Positions 7,940 through 14,851 of a stretch of 40,364 bases of DNA are shown one piece after another. The stretch comes from Halorubrum sp. GN11_10-6_MGM (lineage in GTDB: Archaea; Halobacteriota; Halobacteria; Halobacteriales; Haloferacaceae): contig NZ_SGUC01000027.1 in the NCBI RefSeq assembly GCF_005435165.1, positions 1 to 40,364 of the forward strand, in the 5' to 3' direction. How positions within the stretch are numbered: the first letter of the stretch is position 1; each line of letters begins with the position of its first letter. A program made the position numbers and the translations under genes. The notes under the pieces were generated by a model that saw only the letters and a list, made by a program, of their open reading frames with translations, was not told the DNA's origin and did no database searches.

Positions 7940-9094
7940 CTACATCCCTTCGTCGAGCAGCTCGCGGGCGACGATGTTCTTCTGGATCTCCGTGGTGCCC
8001 TCGTAGATCTGGGTGATCTTCGCGTCGCGGTAGAGTCGCTCGACGTCGTGGTCGTTGACGAAGCCGGCGCCGCCGTGGACCTGGACCGCCTCGTCGGCGA
8101 CCTCCACCGCGGTCCGCGAGGCGAACTCCTTCGCCATCGACGCGAGCGCGGTCAGATCGCCCGACTCGTTGTCGACCGCCCACGCCGAGCGGTAGGTGAG
8201 CCAGCGGGCGGCCTCGGTGTTCGTGTACATCTCCGCGAGCTTGTGTTTGATCGCCTGAAAGTCGGAGATGGAGCGGCCGAACTGTTCGCGCTCCTCGGCG
8301 TACTCCAGCGCGCGCTCGGCGGCGCCGCGGGCGATCCCGACGCCTTGGGCGGCGACCGCGGTCCGGGTCTCGTCGAAGAACTGCATGAGCTGGAGAAAGC
8401 CCATTCCCCGCTGGCCGATCAGGTTCTCTTCGGGCACCCGCACGTCGTCGAAGCGCAGCTCGGCGGTGTCGCTCGCGCGGATCCCGAGCTTGCCGGTGAT
8501 CTTGTCGCGGGTGAGCCCGTCGCGGTCGGCTTCGACGAGGATCTGCGAGTAGCCCGAGTAGCGGTCGTCGATCTCCGGGTCCGTCTCGCAGACGACCACG
8601 AAGTAGTCGGCGACGGTGCCGTTCGTGATCCACATCTTCGAGCCGTTGATCACCCACTCGTCGCCGTCCTTCTCCGCCCGAGTGGCGACCGAGGTGACGT
8701 CAGATCCAGCCTGCGGCTCCGAGATGGCCGACCCCATCACCGCGTCGCCCGCGGTCACCTCGGGGAGGACGCGCTCCTTCTGCTCGTCCGTGCCGAACTC
8801 CATCAGCGCCTCCGCCCCGAACCCGGCGCTGGAGATACAGAGGCCGATCCCGGGGTCGGCCGCGAACAGCTCCTCGGTGAGGATCGCGTTCTCCAGCGAG
8901 GAGTAGCCGATCCCGCCGTACTCGACCGGGACGTGCGGCGCGAGCAGCCCCATGTCCGCCGCCTTCTCCATCACCTCGTGCGGGTACTCCTCGCCGACGT
9001 CGTACTCGGTCGCGACCGGTCGGATCTCCTCGTCGGCGAACTTTCGTACCTCCTCGCGCAGCTGTTTCTGCTCGTCCGTTAGCTGGAACTCCAT
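7940..9094 (-). CDS. Acyl-CoA dehydrogenase
   Basis: 384 residues, the standard size of flavin-dependent acyl-CoA dehydrogenases. Visible family marks include the N-terminal F-Q-L-T-D-E-Q, the G-S-D-V-T-S-V-A-T-R-A flavin/substrate segment, W-I-T-N-G, the Q-V-H-G-G-A-G-F signature and the catalytic glutamate in Y-E-G-T-T-E-I-Q (Glu365). It oxidises acyl-CoA to trans-2-enoyl-CoA and passes electrons to electron-transfer flavoprotein. Chain-length preference cannot be read from sequence; Glu365 at this position is the pattern of short/medium-chain enzymes. A TATA-like GATTATC (9119-9125) lies 25-31 bp upstream of the ATG, and an inverted repeat lies just beyond it. Confidence 0.93.
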   Translation of the reverse strand: MEFQLTDEQKQLREEVRKFADEEIRPVATEYDVGEEYPHEVMEKAADMGLLAPHVPVEYGGIGYSSLENAILTEELFAADPGIGLCISSAGFGAEALMEFGTDEQKERVLPEVTAGDAVMGSAISEPQAGSDVTSVATRAEKDGDEWVINGSKMWITNGTVADYFVVVCETDPEIDDRYSGYSQILVEADRDGLTRDKITGKLGIRASDTAELRFDDVRVPEENLIGQRGMGFLQLMQFFDETRTAVAAQGVGIARGAAERALEYAEEREQFGRSISDFQAIKHKLAEMYTNTEAARWLTYRSAWAVDNESGDLTALASMAKEFASRTAVEVADEAVQVHGGAGFVNDHDVERLYRDAKITQIYEGTTEIQKNIVARELLDEGM

Positions 9095-9118
9095 ACGCGA
9101 ACGATCAGGATCGAGCGT

Positions 9119-9125
9119 GATAATC
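9119..9125 (-). promoter_or_regulatory. TATA box of the acyl-CoA dehydrogenase gene
   Basis: GATTATC on the minus strand, 25-31 bp upstream of the ATG at 9094, predicting a leaderless transcript. Confidence 0.5.
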
Positions 9126-9138
9126 GTTAGCGAACGGT

Positions 9139-9161
9139 GAACAATTGGAGAAGAGTTGTTC
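9139..9161. promoter_or_regulatory. Inverted repeat upstream of the acyl-CoA dehydrogenase promoter
   Basis: GAACAA (9139-9144) and TTGTTC (9156-9161) are exact reverse complements separated by 11 nt. The repeat starts about 14 bp upstream of the TATA box, where dimeric archaeal activators or repressors commonly bind. The regulator is unknown. Confidence 0.45.
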
Positions 9162-9233
9162 GTTTACCTCGCGGGGGCTACGAATGCGGCCGCAGCGGCC
9201 GATTTTCTCTCGGGCCCCCGCGCGACCGTGTGC

Positions 9234-10373
9234 TCAGCGTCCCTCGACGAACGCCGCGATCCGGTCGGTCGCCTCCTTCAGCTCGCGCATCGACGTCGCG
9301 TACGAGACGCGGAGGTGCCCCTCGCCGCCCGCGCCGAAGACGGAACCGGGGACGACGGCGACGCCCTGGTCCTCCAGTAGCGCCTCGGCGAACGCCTCGT
9401 CGTCGCCGCCGCACTCCGGGAACGCGTAGAAGGCGCCGCCCGGCTCGAAGGTGTCGAGGCCCATCTCGTTGAACCGGGAGACGACGAGCCGCCGCCGGCG
9501 GTTGTACTCCTCGACCATCTCTGTCACCTCCTCGTCGCAGCGGTCCAGCGCCTCGATGGCGGCGTACTGCGGCGTCGTCGGCGCCGACAGCATCGTGTAC
9601 TGATGGATCCGGTTCATCGCGTCGATCGCCTCCGCGGGACCGAGCGCGTACCCCAACCGCAGCCCGGTCATCGCGTACGCTTTCGAGAAGCCGTTGACGA
9701 CGACCGTGCGCTCGCGCATCCCGGGCTGCGTCGCGATCGAGGCGTGGTCGGTCCCGTAGGTGAGCGCGGCGTATATCTCGTCGGCGACCACTCGAAGGTC
9801 CTCGTCGCGACAGAACGCGGCGACCTCGGCCAGCTGCTCGTCGGTCATCGTCGCGCCCGTCGGGTTGTTCGGGTAGCAGAGCACGAGCAGGTCCGCCTCG
9901 GCGGCGCCCGCCGCCTCCAGCGACTCGCGGGTGAGCGCGAAGTCGTCTTCGGCCCGCGTCGGGACCGTCAGCTGCTCGCCGCCCGCCAGTTCGATCCCCG
10001 GCCCGTAGGAGATGTACGTCGGCTCGTGGACCGCGACGGTGTCGCCGGGGTCGACCAAGGCCCGGAAGGCCAGATCGACCGCCTCGCTCGCGCCGGTGGT
10101 GGCGAGGATCTCCGACTCCGGCTCGTACGACTGGTCGTAGCGCTCGTGGTGGGCGGCGATCCGCTCGCGGAGCGCGGCCATCCCGCGGTTCGCCGTGTAG
10201 GAGGTCTTCCCGCGTTCCAGCGAGTCGATCGCGGCGGTCCGAGCCGCCCACGGCGCCGAGAAGTCGGGCTCGCCGACCCCCAGCGAGATGACGTCGTCGC
10301 GCGCCTCCGCGAGCTCGAAGAACTTCCGGATCCCCGACTCGGGGAGGGTGCGGGCGCGGTCGGAGAGTCTCAT
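9234..10373 (-). CDS. PLP-dependent aminotransferase, class I/II (aspartate aminotransferase-like)
   Basis: 379 residues of fold-type I aminotransferase. The N-terminal L-G-V-G-E-P-D-F, the Y-T-A-N-R-G segment, C-Y-P-N-N-P-T-G (166-173), V-A-D-E-I-Y (196-201), the PLP-binding S-K-A-Y-A-M-T-G-L-R (Lys231) and the C-terminal L-R-V-S-Y are all present. This is the pattern of AspC/PatA-like enzymes; the amino donor is not determined. The ATG at 10373 overlaps the stop of the upstream Lrp-family regulator by four bases (ATGA), so the two genes form one translationally coupled unit and the regulator probably senses an amino acid handled by this enzyme (inference). Confidence 0.92.
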   Translation of the reverse strand: MRLSDRARTLPESGIRKFFELAEARDDVISLGVGEPDFSAPWAARTAAIDSLERGKTSYTANRGMAALRERIAAHHERYDQSYEPESEILATTGASEAVDLAFRALVDPGDTVAVHEPTYISYGPGIELAGGEQLTVPTRAEDDFALTRESLEAAGAAEADLLVLCYPNNPTGATMTDEQLAEVAAFCRDEDLRVVADEIYAALTYGTDHASIATQPGMRERTVVVNGFSKAYAMTGLRLGYALGPAEAIDAMNRIHQYTMLSAPTTPQYAAIEALDRCDEEVTEMVEEYNRRRRLVVSRFNEMGLDTFEPGGAFYAFPECGGDDEAFAEALLEDQGVAVVPGSVFGAGGEGHLRVSYATSMRELKEATDRIAAFVEGR

Positions 10374-10858
10374 GGCGACACGGAGAGGCGGTCGTCGTCG
10401 TCGCCGTCCTCGAACCGGATCCCGCCGTCCTTGTACGTCTCCATGATGTAGTGGGTCACCGTCTGCGTGACCTCCGGCATCGGCGCGACCTGCTCGGAGA
10501 TGAACTCGGAGACGTCCTGCATGTTCTCGCCGAGCACCTCGACCGCGAAGTCGTAGTCGCCCGAGACGAGGTGTAAGGCGTCGACCGCGGGGAACTTCGC
10601 GATCCGGTCGGCCACCTGCTCGTACCCCGTCTCGCGGTCGAGCTCGACGTTGATCTCGACGACCGCGCGGATCTTCCCCTCGTCGACGCGGTCCCAGTCG
10701 ATCACGGCTTGGTAGCCGTGGACGACGTTGTCCGCCTCCAGCGCGTCGATCGCCGCCGCGACCGCGTCCGCGTCGAGGCCTGTCTGGGCCGCGATGTCGT
10801 CGATGTCCTCGCGGGCATTCCGCGCCAACACGTCGAGTACCTCGCGCTCGGCGTCCAT
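10370..10858 (-). CDS. Lrp/AsnC family transcriptional regulator
   Basis: 162 residues with an N-terminal winged helix (about 1-60; D-I-A-A-Q-T-G-L-D-A-D-A-V is the recognition region) and a C-terminal RAM/ligand-binding domain (about 65-145) with the V-S-G-D-Y-D-F-A-V-E motif typical of the family. These dimers and octamers bind amino acids and regulate amino-acid metabolism. The gene is first in a two-gene unit with the aminotransferase. The C-terminal tail is acidic and repetitive in Asp. Binding to its own promoter is usual for the family but is not shown here. Confidence 0.92.
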   Translation of the reverse strand: MDAEREVLDVLARNAREDIDDIAAQTGLDADAVAAAIDALEADNVVHGYQAVIDWDRVDEGKIRAVVEINVELDRETGYEQVADRIAKFPAVDALHLVSGDYDFAVEVLGENMQDVSEFISEQVAPMPEVTQTVTHYIMETYKDGGIRFEDGDDDDRLSVSP

Positions 10859-11002
10859 ACCCCACGATCGCGCGGGGGCGGTTTATGAGTAGCGACGGGC
10901 GCAACACGGGCGAGCCGGGCGAGGAAGGCGGCGCCCTCTCGACCGGACGCGTCCCCTTCCGGCAACCCCACGGCTTTCCGCGTGGGCCGAGATGACTCGC
11001 GT

Positions 11003-11866
11003 ATGGCTTCGAACACCGGCGGCAGGAGCGACACGTTCGATATCGGCGGCGAACTGACGGTCGACCGCCTCGGCTTCGGCGCGATGCGGATTACCGGCGA
11101 GGAGATCATCGGTCGCCCCGACGACGAGGAGGCGGCGAAGGACGTGCTCCGACGCGCGGTCGACCTCGGCGTCGACTTCGTCGACACGGCCGACTCCTAC
11201 GGGCCGGGCGTCTCGGAGCGACTGATCGGCGAGGCGCTCGGCGACCCGGACGACGTGGTCGTCGCCTCGAAGGCCGGCCTGCTCCGCAACCGCGACGGCG
11301 ACTGGCTCCCGCACGGCGACCCCGACTTCCTGAGGAATCAGGTGCTGTGTAGCCTCGACCGGCTCGGCACCGACACGATCGACCTCTACCAGTACCACCG
11401 GCCGGACCCAGACACCGACTTCGAAGAGTCGGTCCACGCGTTCGCGGAGATGAAAGACGCCGGCCAGATCGCCCACGTCGGCCTCTCGAACGTCACCGTC
11501 GAGCAGCTGGAGACCGCGACCGAGATCGTCGACGTCGCCACCGTCCAGAACCGCTACAACGTCGGCCACCGCGACGACGAGGACGTGCTGGCCGCCTGCG
11601 AGGACCACGGCGTCGGCTTCATCCCGTGGGGACCGATGTACGCGGTCGACGACGAGGACGCGGGCGAGGTGCTCGCGGAGGTCGCCGAGCGGCGGGACGC
11701 GACCCCGCAGCAGGTCTCGCTCGCGTGGCTGCTCGACCACTCCGACGCGACGCTGCCGATTCCCGGCACGTCGAGCGTCGAGCACCTCGAATCGAACCTC
11801 GCGGCCGCGGAGCTGACGCTCACCGACGAAGACCTCGCGGCGCTGAACGCCGTCGACCCGCAGTAG
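11003..11866 (+). CDS. Aldo/keto reductase
   Basis: 287 residues. The family catalytic tetrad can be placed at Asp61 and Tyr66 (D-T-A-D-S-Y), Lys90 (A-S-K-A-G) and His132 (Q-Y-H-R-P-D). The I-P-G-T-S-S motif near residue 255 binds the NADP phosphate. Length and motifs match bacterial and archaeal AKRs that reduce aldehydes or ketones with NADPH. The natural substrate is unknown. The ATG at 11003 was taken; an in-frame GTG seven codons upstream is possible. Confidence 0.92.
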   Translation: MASNTGGRSDTFDIGGELTVDRLGFGAMRITGEEIIGRPDDEEAAKDVLRRAVDLGVDFVDTADSYGPGVSERLIGEALGDPDDVVVASKAGLLRNRDGDWLPHGDPDFLRNQVLCSLDRLGTDTIDLYQYHRPDPDTDFEESVHAFAEMKDAGQIAHVGLSNVTVEQLETATEIVDVATVQNRYNVGHRDDEDVLAACEDHGVGFIPWGPMYAVDDEDAGEVLAEVAERRDATPQQVSLAWLLDHSDATLPIPGTSSVEHLESNLAAAELTLTDEDLAALNAVDPQ

Positions 11867-11884
11867 GCGCCGAGGCGCCGCCGC

Positions 11885-12700
11885 TCACTCGACAGTCTCG
11901 ATCCCGGCCATCTCGGCGACCTTCAGCGCGGTCGCGACGTTGAACGCGAGCCCGAGGGGCGCGGCGACGACCGCGGCCGCGACCGCACCGATCGGACCGG
12001 CGTGCGCGAGGAGGCTCACGGGAACCGAACAGATCGCCGTGACGACCGCGACGGCGAGGAAGAAGCCGAGCGGTCGGTGACCGTCGACGAGTTCCCGCGC
12101 GCGCAGCACCGCGGACTCGATACCGCGATCCTCCAACACGAGGACGTAGACCGTCGGGAAGTACAGGTACGAGACGACGAGCGCCGCGACGAGGGCGACG
12201 ACGAACAGCGGCGGAAAGAGGAGCAGCGGGAGAAAGAGGACGGCGAACGCCATGACGACGATCGCTTCGAGCAGGATCACTCGGACGCCGAACCGACGGA
12301 GCGCCGCGACGAAGTCGAACCGACCGGTCGTGATCCCGGCCGCGATGCTCCCGAAGTACCCCGCGCTCAGCGCGCCCGAGACGACGACGTACGCGCCGAT
12401 CGCGGGAACGAGAAGCGGCAGCGCCTCCAGGGACCCGAACGGGAGCGACACCGACACGCCGCCCCCGCGGGGGGCGTCGACGAAGCTCCAGAGGTCGTAC
12501 CGGTAGACGGGAAACGACGCGCGGAGCGAGAATCCGTTCGCGTTCCCCGTCGCCAGTAGCTCCCGCGCCCGTAGCAGCGCCGTCGCCAGCGGGACGAGCG
12601 CGAGCGGGAGCAGTCGCGCGAGGTGAGCGACGGTCCGTTCGACGATCGGTTCCGTGGGGCCGGTGTCGCGGTCCGCGGGACCGCTGGAGGGCTGCGACAT
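11885..12700 (-). CDS. Polytopic membrane protein, function unknown
   Basis: 271 residues with about five or six hydrophobic segments: near 28-46, 93-115, 139-160 and 160-180 (two adjacent), 208-230 and 232-255. A polar region between the first and second segments carries F-P-V-Y-R-Y-D-L-W-S-F. The segment L-E-D-R-G-I-E-S-A-V-L-R-A-R-E-L-V between membrane helices is reminiscent of haloarchaeal DUF4013-like membrane proteins, whose function is unknown. The start is the ATG at 12700 (M-S-Q-P-S-S); the frame is open 14 codons further. The gene follows purA on the same strand with a 73-bp gap and may be co-transcribed. Confidence 0.72.
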   Translation of the reverse strand: MSQPSSGPADRDTGPTEPIVERTVAHLARLLPLALVPLATALLRARELLATGNANGFSLRASFPVYRYDLWSFVDAPRGGGVSVSLPFGSLEALPLLVPAIGAYVVVSGALSAGYFGSIAAGITTGRFDFVAALRRFGVRVILLEAIVVMAFAVLFLPLLLFPPLFVVALVAALVVSYLYFPTVYVLVLEDRGIESAVLRARELVDGHRPLGFFLAVAVVTAICSVPVSLLAHAGPIGAVAAAVVAAPLGLAFNVATALKVAEMAGIETVE

Positions 12701-12773
12701 ACCAACGGCTGGGTGTGGGGTGACAGAAAACGGCTTCGGCACCGGGCGACAGAATCGGCCCCGGGGGCCGGGC

Positions 12774-14126
12774 TTACTCGTCGAACGGGTTGACCAGTTC
12801 GACCGTCTCCTCGCGGTCGGGGCCGACGCCGACGGCGTAGATCGGGGTGTCGATCTCGTCGGCCACGAACTCCAGGTACTCGCGGGCCGCCTCGGGGAGG
12901 GCGTCGAAGCCGGCCTCGGCGACCGCCGCCGAGTCGAACGGCTCCCACGTGTCGAGCGTCTCGTAGACCGGCTCGCAGCGCTCCCACCGCTCCGTGGTCG
13001 TGGGAACGGTGTCGATCGTTTCCCCGTCCAGCTCGTACCCCGTACACACCTTCAGCTCGTCGAGGCCGGCGAGCACGTCCACGTGGTTGACGGCGACGCC
13101 GGTGAAGCCGGAGACGCGCGCCGAGTGCCGGAGCATCGGGAGGTCGAGCCAGCCGATCCGCCGCGGTCGGCCCGTGACCGTCCCGAACTCGCCGCCCTTC
13201 TCGCGGATCTCGTCGGCGAGCGCCTCCTCGTCGGCGTCGCCGTCGAGCTCCGTCGGGAGCGGGCCCTCGCCGACGCGCGAGAGGTACGCCTTCACGATGC
13301 CGACGACCTCGCCGTCGCCGACGGTCGTGACGCCGACGCCGGAGCCGACCGCGGCCGCGCCGGCCGTCGGGTTTGAGGAGGTGACGAACGGGTAGTTCCC
13401 GTGGTCGACGTCGATGTGCGTCCCCTGCGCGCCCTCGAAGACGATCTCGTCGCCGGCCTCGCGGCGGCGGTACAGGAAGTCGGAGCAGTTGACGGTCATC
13501 CCCTCGTCGGCGAGGCGCTCGCCGATCGCGGCGAACTCCTCGTGGAGCGCGTCGACGTCGAACGCGTCGGCGCGGTCGTCGTCGTCGAGATCGAGCCCGT
13601 ACACGTCCTCGACGAGCGCGCGCTTCTGCGGGACGACGTACTCCAGCTTCTCGCGGAGCACGTCGGGGTCGAGTAAGTCGGCGATGCGAATCCCGCGGCG
13701 GCCCGCCTTGTCCTCGTAGGTCGGACCGATCCCGCGGCCGGTGGTGCCGACCTCGTCGCCGGCGTCGTCGTCGGCCTTCACCTCCTCCTCGATCCCGTCG
13801 AGCGCGCGGTGGTACGGAGTGATGACGTGCGCGCGGCGAGCGACGCGCACGTCCGGGTCGAGCCCGCGCTCGCGCAGGTCGTCGATCTCCGTGAACAGCG
13901 TCTTCGGGTTGACGACGCAGCCGTTCCCGAGCACGCCGACGGTCCCGCGGACCGCGCCGCTGGGCACCAAGGATAGCTTGTACTCCGCGCCGCCTTCGAC
14001 GACGGTGTGGCCGGCGTTGTCGCCGCCCTGATAACGGACTACGACGTCCGCGTCCCCTCCCCACCGGTCGACGAGCGCGCCCTTGCCCTCGTCGCCGAGC
14101 TGGGAGCCGACGATGGTGAGTGTCAT
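12774..14126 (-). CDS. purA: Adenylosuccinate synthetase
   Basis: 450 residues. It catalyses GTP-dependent condensation of IMP with aspartate, the first committed step from IMP to AMP. The N-terminal G-S-Q-L-G-D-E-G-K-G (7-16) holds the catalytic Asp12, and G-D-N-A-G-H-T (35-41) holds the catalytic His40. The T-T-G-R-G-I-G-P loop near residue 120, the F-E-G-A-Q-G-T-H segment and the G-R-P-R-R-I-G-W-L-D motif are all conserved. The length fits the haloarchaeal form, which has extra acidic insertions. A TATA-like GTTTTAC (14151-14157, minus) is 25-31 bp upstream of the ATG, predicting a leaderless mRNA. Confidence 0.96.
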   Translation of the reverse strand: MTLTIVGSQLGDEGKGALVDRWGGDADVVVRYQGGDNAGHTVVEGGAEYKLSLVPSGAVRGTVGVLGNGCVVNPKTLFTEIDDLRERGLDPDVRVARRAHVITPYHRALDGIEEEVKADDDAGDEVGTTGRGIGPTYEDKAGRRGIRIADLLDPDVLREKLEYVVPQKRALVEDVYGLDLDDDDRADAFDVDALHEEFAAIGERLADEGMTVNCSDFLYRRREAGDEIVFEGAQGTHIDVDHGNYPFVTSSNPTAGAAAVGSGVGVTTVGDGEVVGIVKAYLSRVGEGPLPTELDGDADEEALADEIREKGGEFGTVTGRPRRIGWLDLPMLRHSARVSGFTGVAVNHVDVLAGLDELKVCTGYELDGETIDTVPTTTERWERCEPVYETLDTWEPFDSAAVAEAGFDALPEAAREYLEFVADEIDTPIYAVGVGPDREETVELVNPFDE

Positions 14127-14133
14127 ACGACCT

Positions 14134-14146
14134 GCCGGTTTCCGGC
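14134..14146. repeat. Short perfect inverted repeat in the purA promoter
   Basis: GCCGG-TTT-CCGGC lies between the purA TATA box and its start codon. It is a 5-bp-arm palindrome that could be an operator. It could also be chance in such GC-rich DNA. Confidence 0.35.
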
Positions 14147-14150
14147 GGGG

Positions 14151-14157
14151 GGTAAAA
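14151..14157 (-). promoter_or_regulatory. TATA box of purA
   Basis: GTTTTAC on the minus strand, 25-31 bp upstream of the purA ATG. Confidence 0.5.
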
Positions 14158-14279
14158 CCGATTACGGTCTGCGACCGCGAGACCGACACGGACGTGGATC
14201 AGAAAATCGCAGTAGGATCTGGAATACGCTCGTTCGTGTATTCACTCGGCGTCACCCCGCGAACCGCCTCCCGAGCGTC

Positions 14280-14330
14280 CGTCCGCCGTGCCCGCCCGTC
14301 CGCCGTGCTCGCCCGTCCGCCGTGCTCGCC
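14280..14330 (+). repeat. Tandem repeat, 3 copies of 17 bp
   Basis: Three head-to-tail copies of CGTCCGCCGTGCTCGCC (the first with one T-to-C difference) occupy 14280-14296, 14297-14313 and 14314-14330. They end about 100 bp upstream of the next gene's TATA box. Confidence 0.8.
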
Positions 14331-14432
14331 CGCCGCGCACGGCCTCGGTCTGCCGTGCCGCGATCGAACACGTTAACTACTGCCACGTCAAAGCGTCGGA
14401 TCGGACGACCGGTCCCCCGCGGCCGACAGCAA

Positions 14433-14441
14433 CTTTTAAAC
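14433..14441 (+). promoter_or_regulatory. TATA box of the small winged-helix gene
   Basis: CTTTTAAAC, 27-35 bp upstream of the ATG at 14468. A strong match, predicting a leaderless transcript. Confidence 0.65.
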
Positions 14442-14467
14442 AGGGGCATGACGAGTTAACATGTGCC

Positions 14468-14773
14468 ATGATAGATCGACTAGAGAAGGAGGTAGACATG
14501 CTGGAACGTCACCTCCAAGTCCTGCGGATGGTCATCGAAAACGAGCCGATCGGCATCGTCAAGATGTCGAACGAGACCGGCTACCCGCACCACAAGGTCC
14601 GGTACTCGCTGCGCGTCCTCGAAGAGGAGAACCTCATCGAGCCGTCCAGTCAGGGTGCGATCACCACGGAGCGGACCCACGAGTTCGTCGACGAACTCGA
14701 CGAGAAGCTCGACGAGACCGTCGAGAAGCTCGGCTCCATGCGGATCGACGACGCCGCCGAACTCGAGAACTGA
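14468..14773 (+). CDS. Small winged-helix DNA-binding protein (predicted transcriptional regulator)
   Basis: 101 residues. A leucine-rich N-terminal helix (L-E-K-E-V-D-M-L-E-R-H-L) leads into a winged-helix fold: G-I-V-K-M-S-N-E-T-G-Y-P-H-H-K-V-R-Y-S-L-R is the helix-turn-helix, and E-E-N-L-I-E-P-S-S-Q-G-A-I-T-T is the wing. A C-terminal coiled-coil-like helix rich in Glu, Lys and Leu probably dimerises. The architecture is conserved in haloarchaea, and the target genes are unknown. The ATG was chosen because it is 27-35 bp from a strong TATA box; a reading that starts at 14288 runs through the tandem repeat and is not credible. Confidence 0.82.
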   Translation: MIDRLEKEVDMLERHLQVLRMVIENEPIGIVKMSNETGYPHHKVRYSLRVLEEENLIEPSSQGAITTERTHEFVDELDEKLDETVEKLGSMRIDDAAELEN

Positions 14774-14851
14774 CCGGTATTTCGATTTCGCTCGCCGACG
14801 TACCTGCCGCGTTTCCGTTCTCCGCGTAGCCGCCTCTGAGGTCCCCGGCGA

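Larger units (their letters stand above)
14127..14467. other. Intergenic region between purA and the small winged-helix gene (341 bp)
   Basis: It holds divergent promoters at its two edges: the purA TATA box at the left and the winged-helix gene TATA box at the right. A 17-bp tandem repeat lies in the middle. No convincing ORF is visible; readings through it are arginine/proline-rich and have no start context. Confidence 0.6.
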
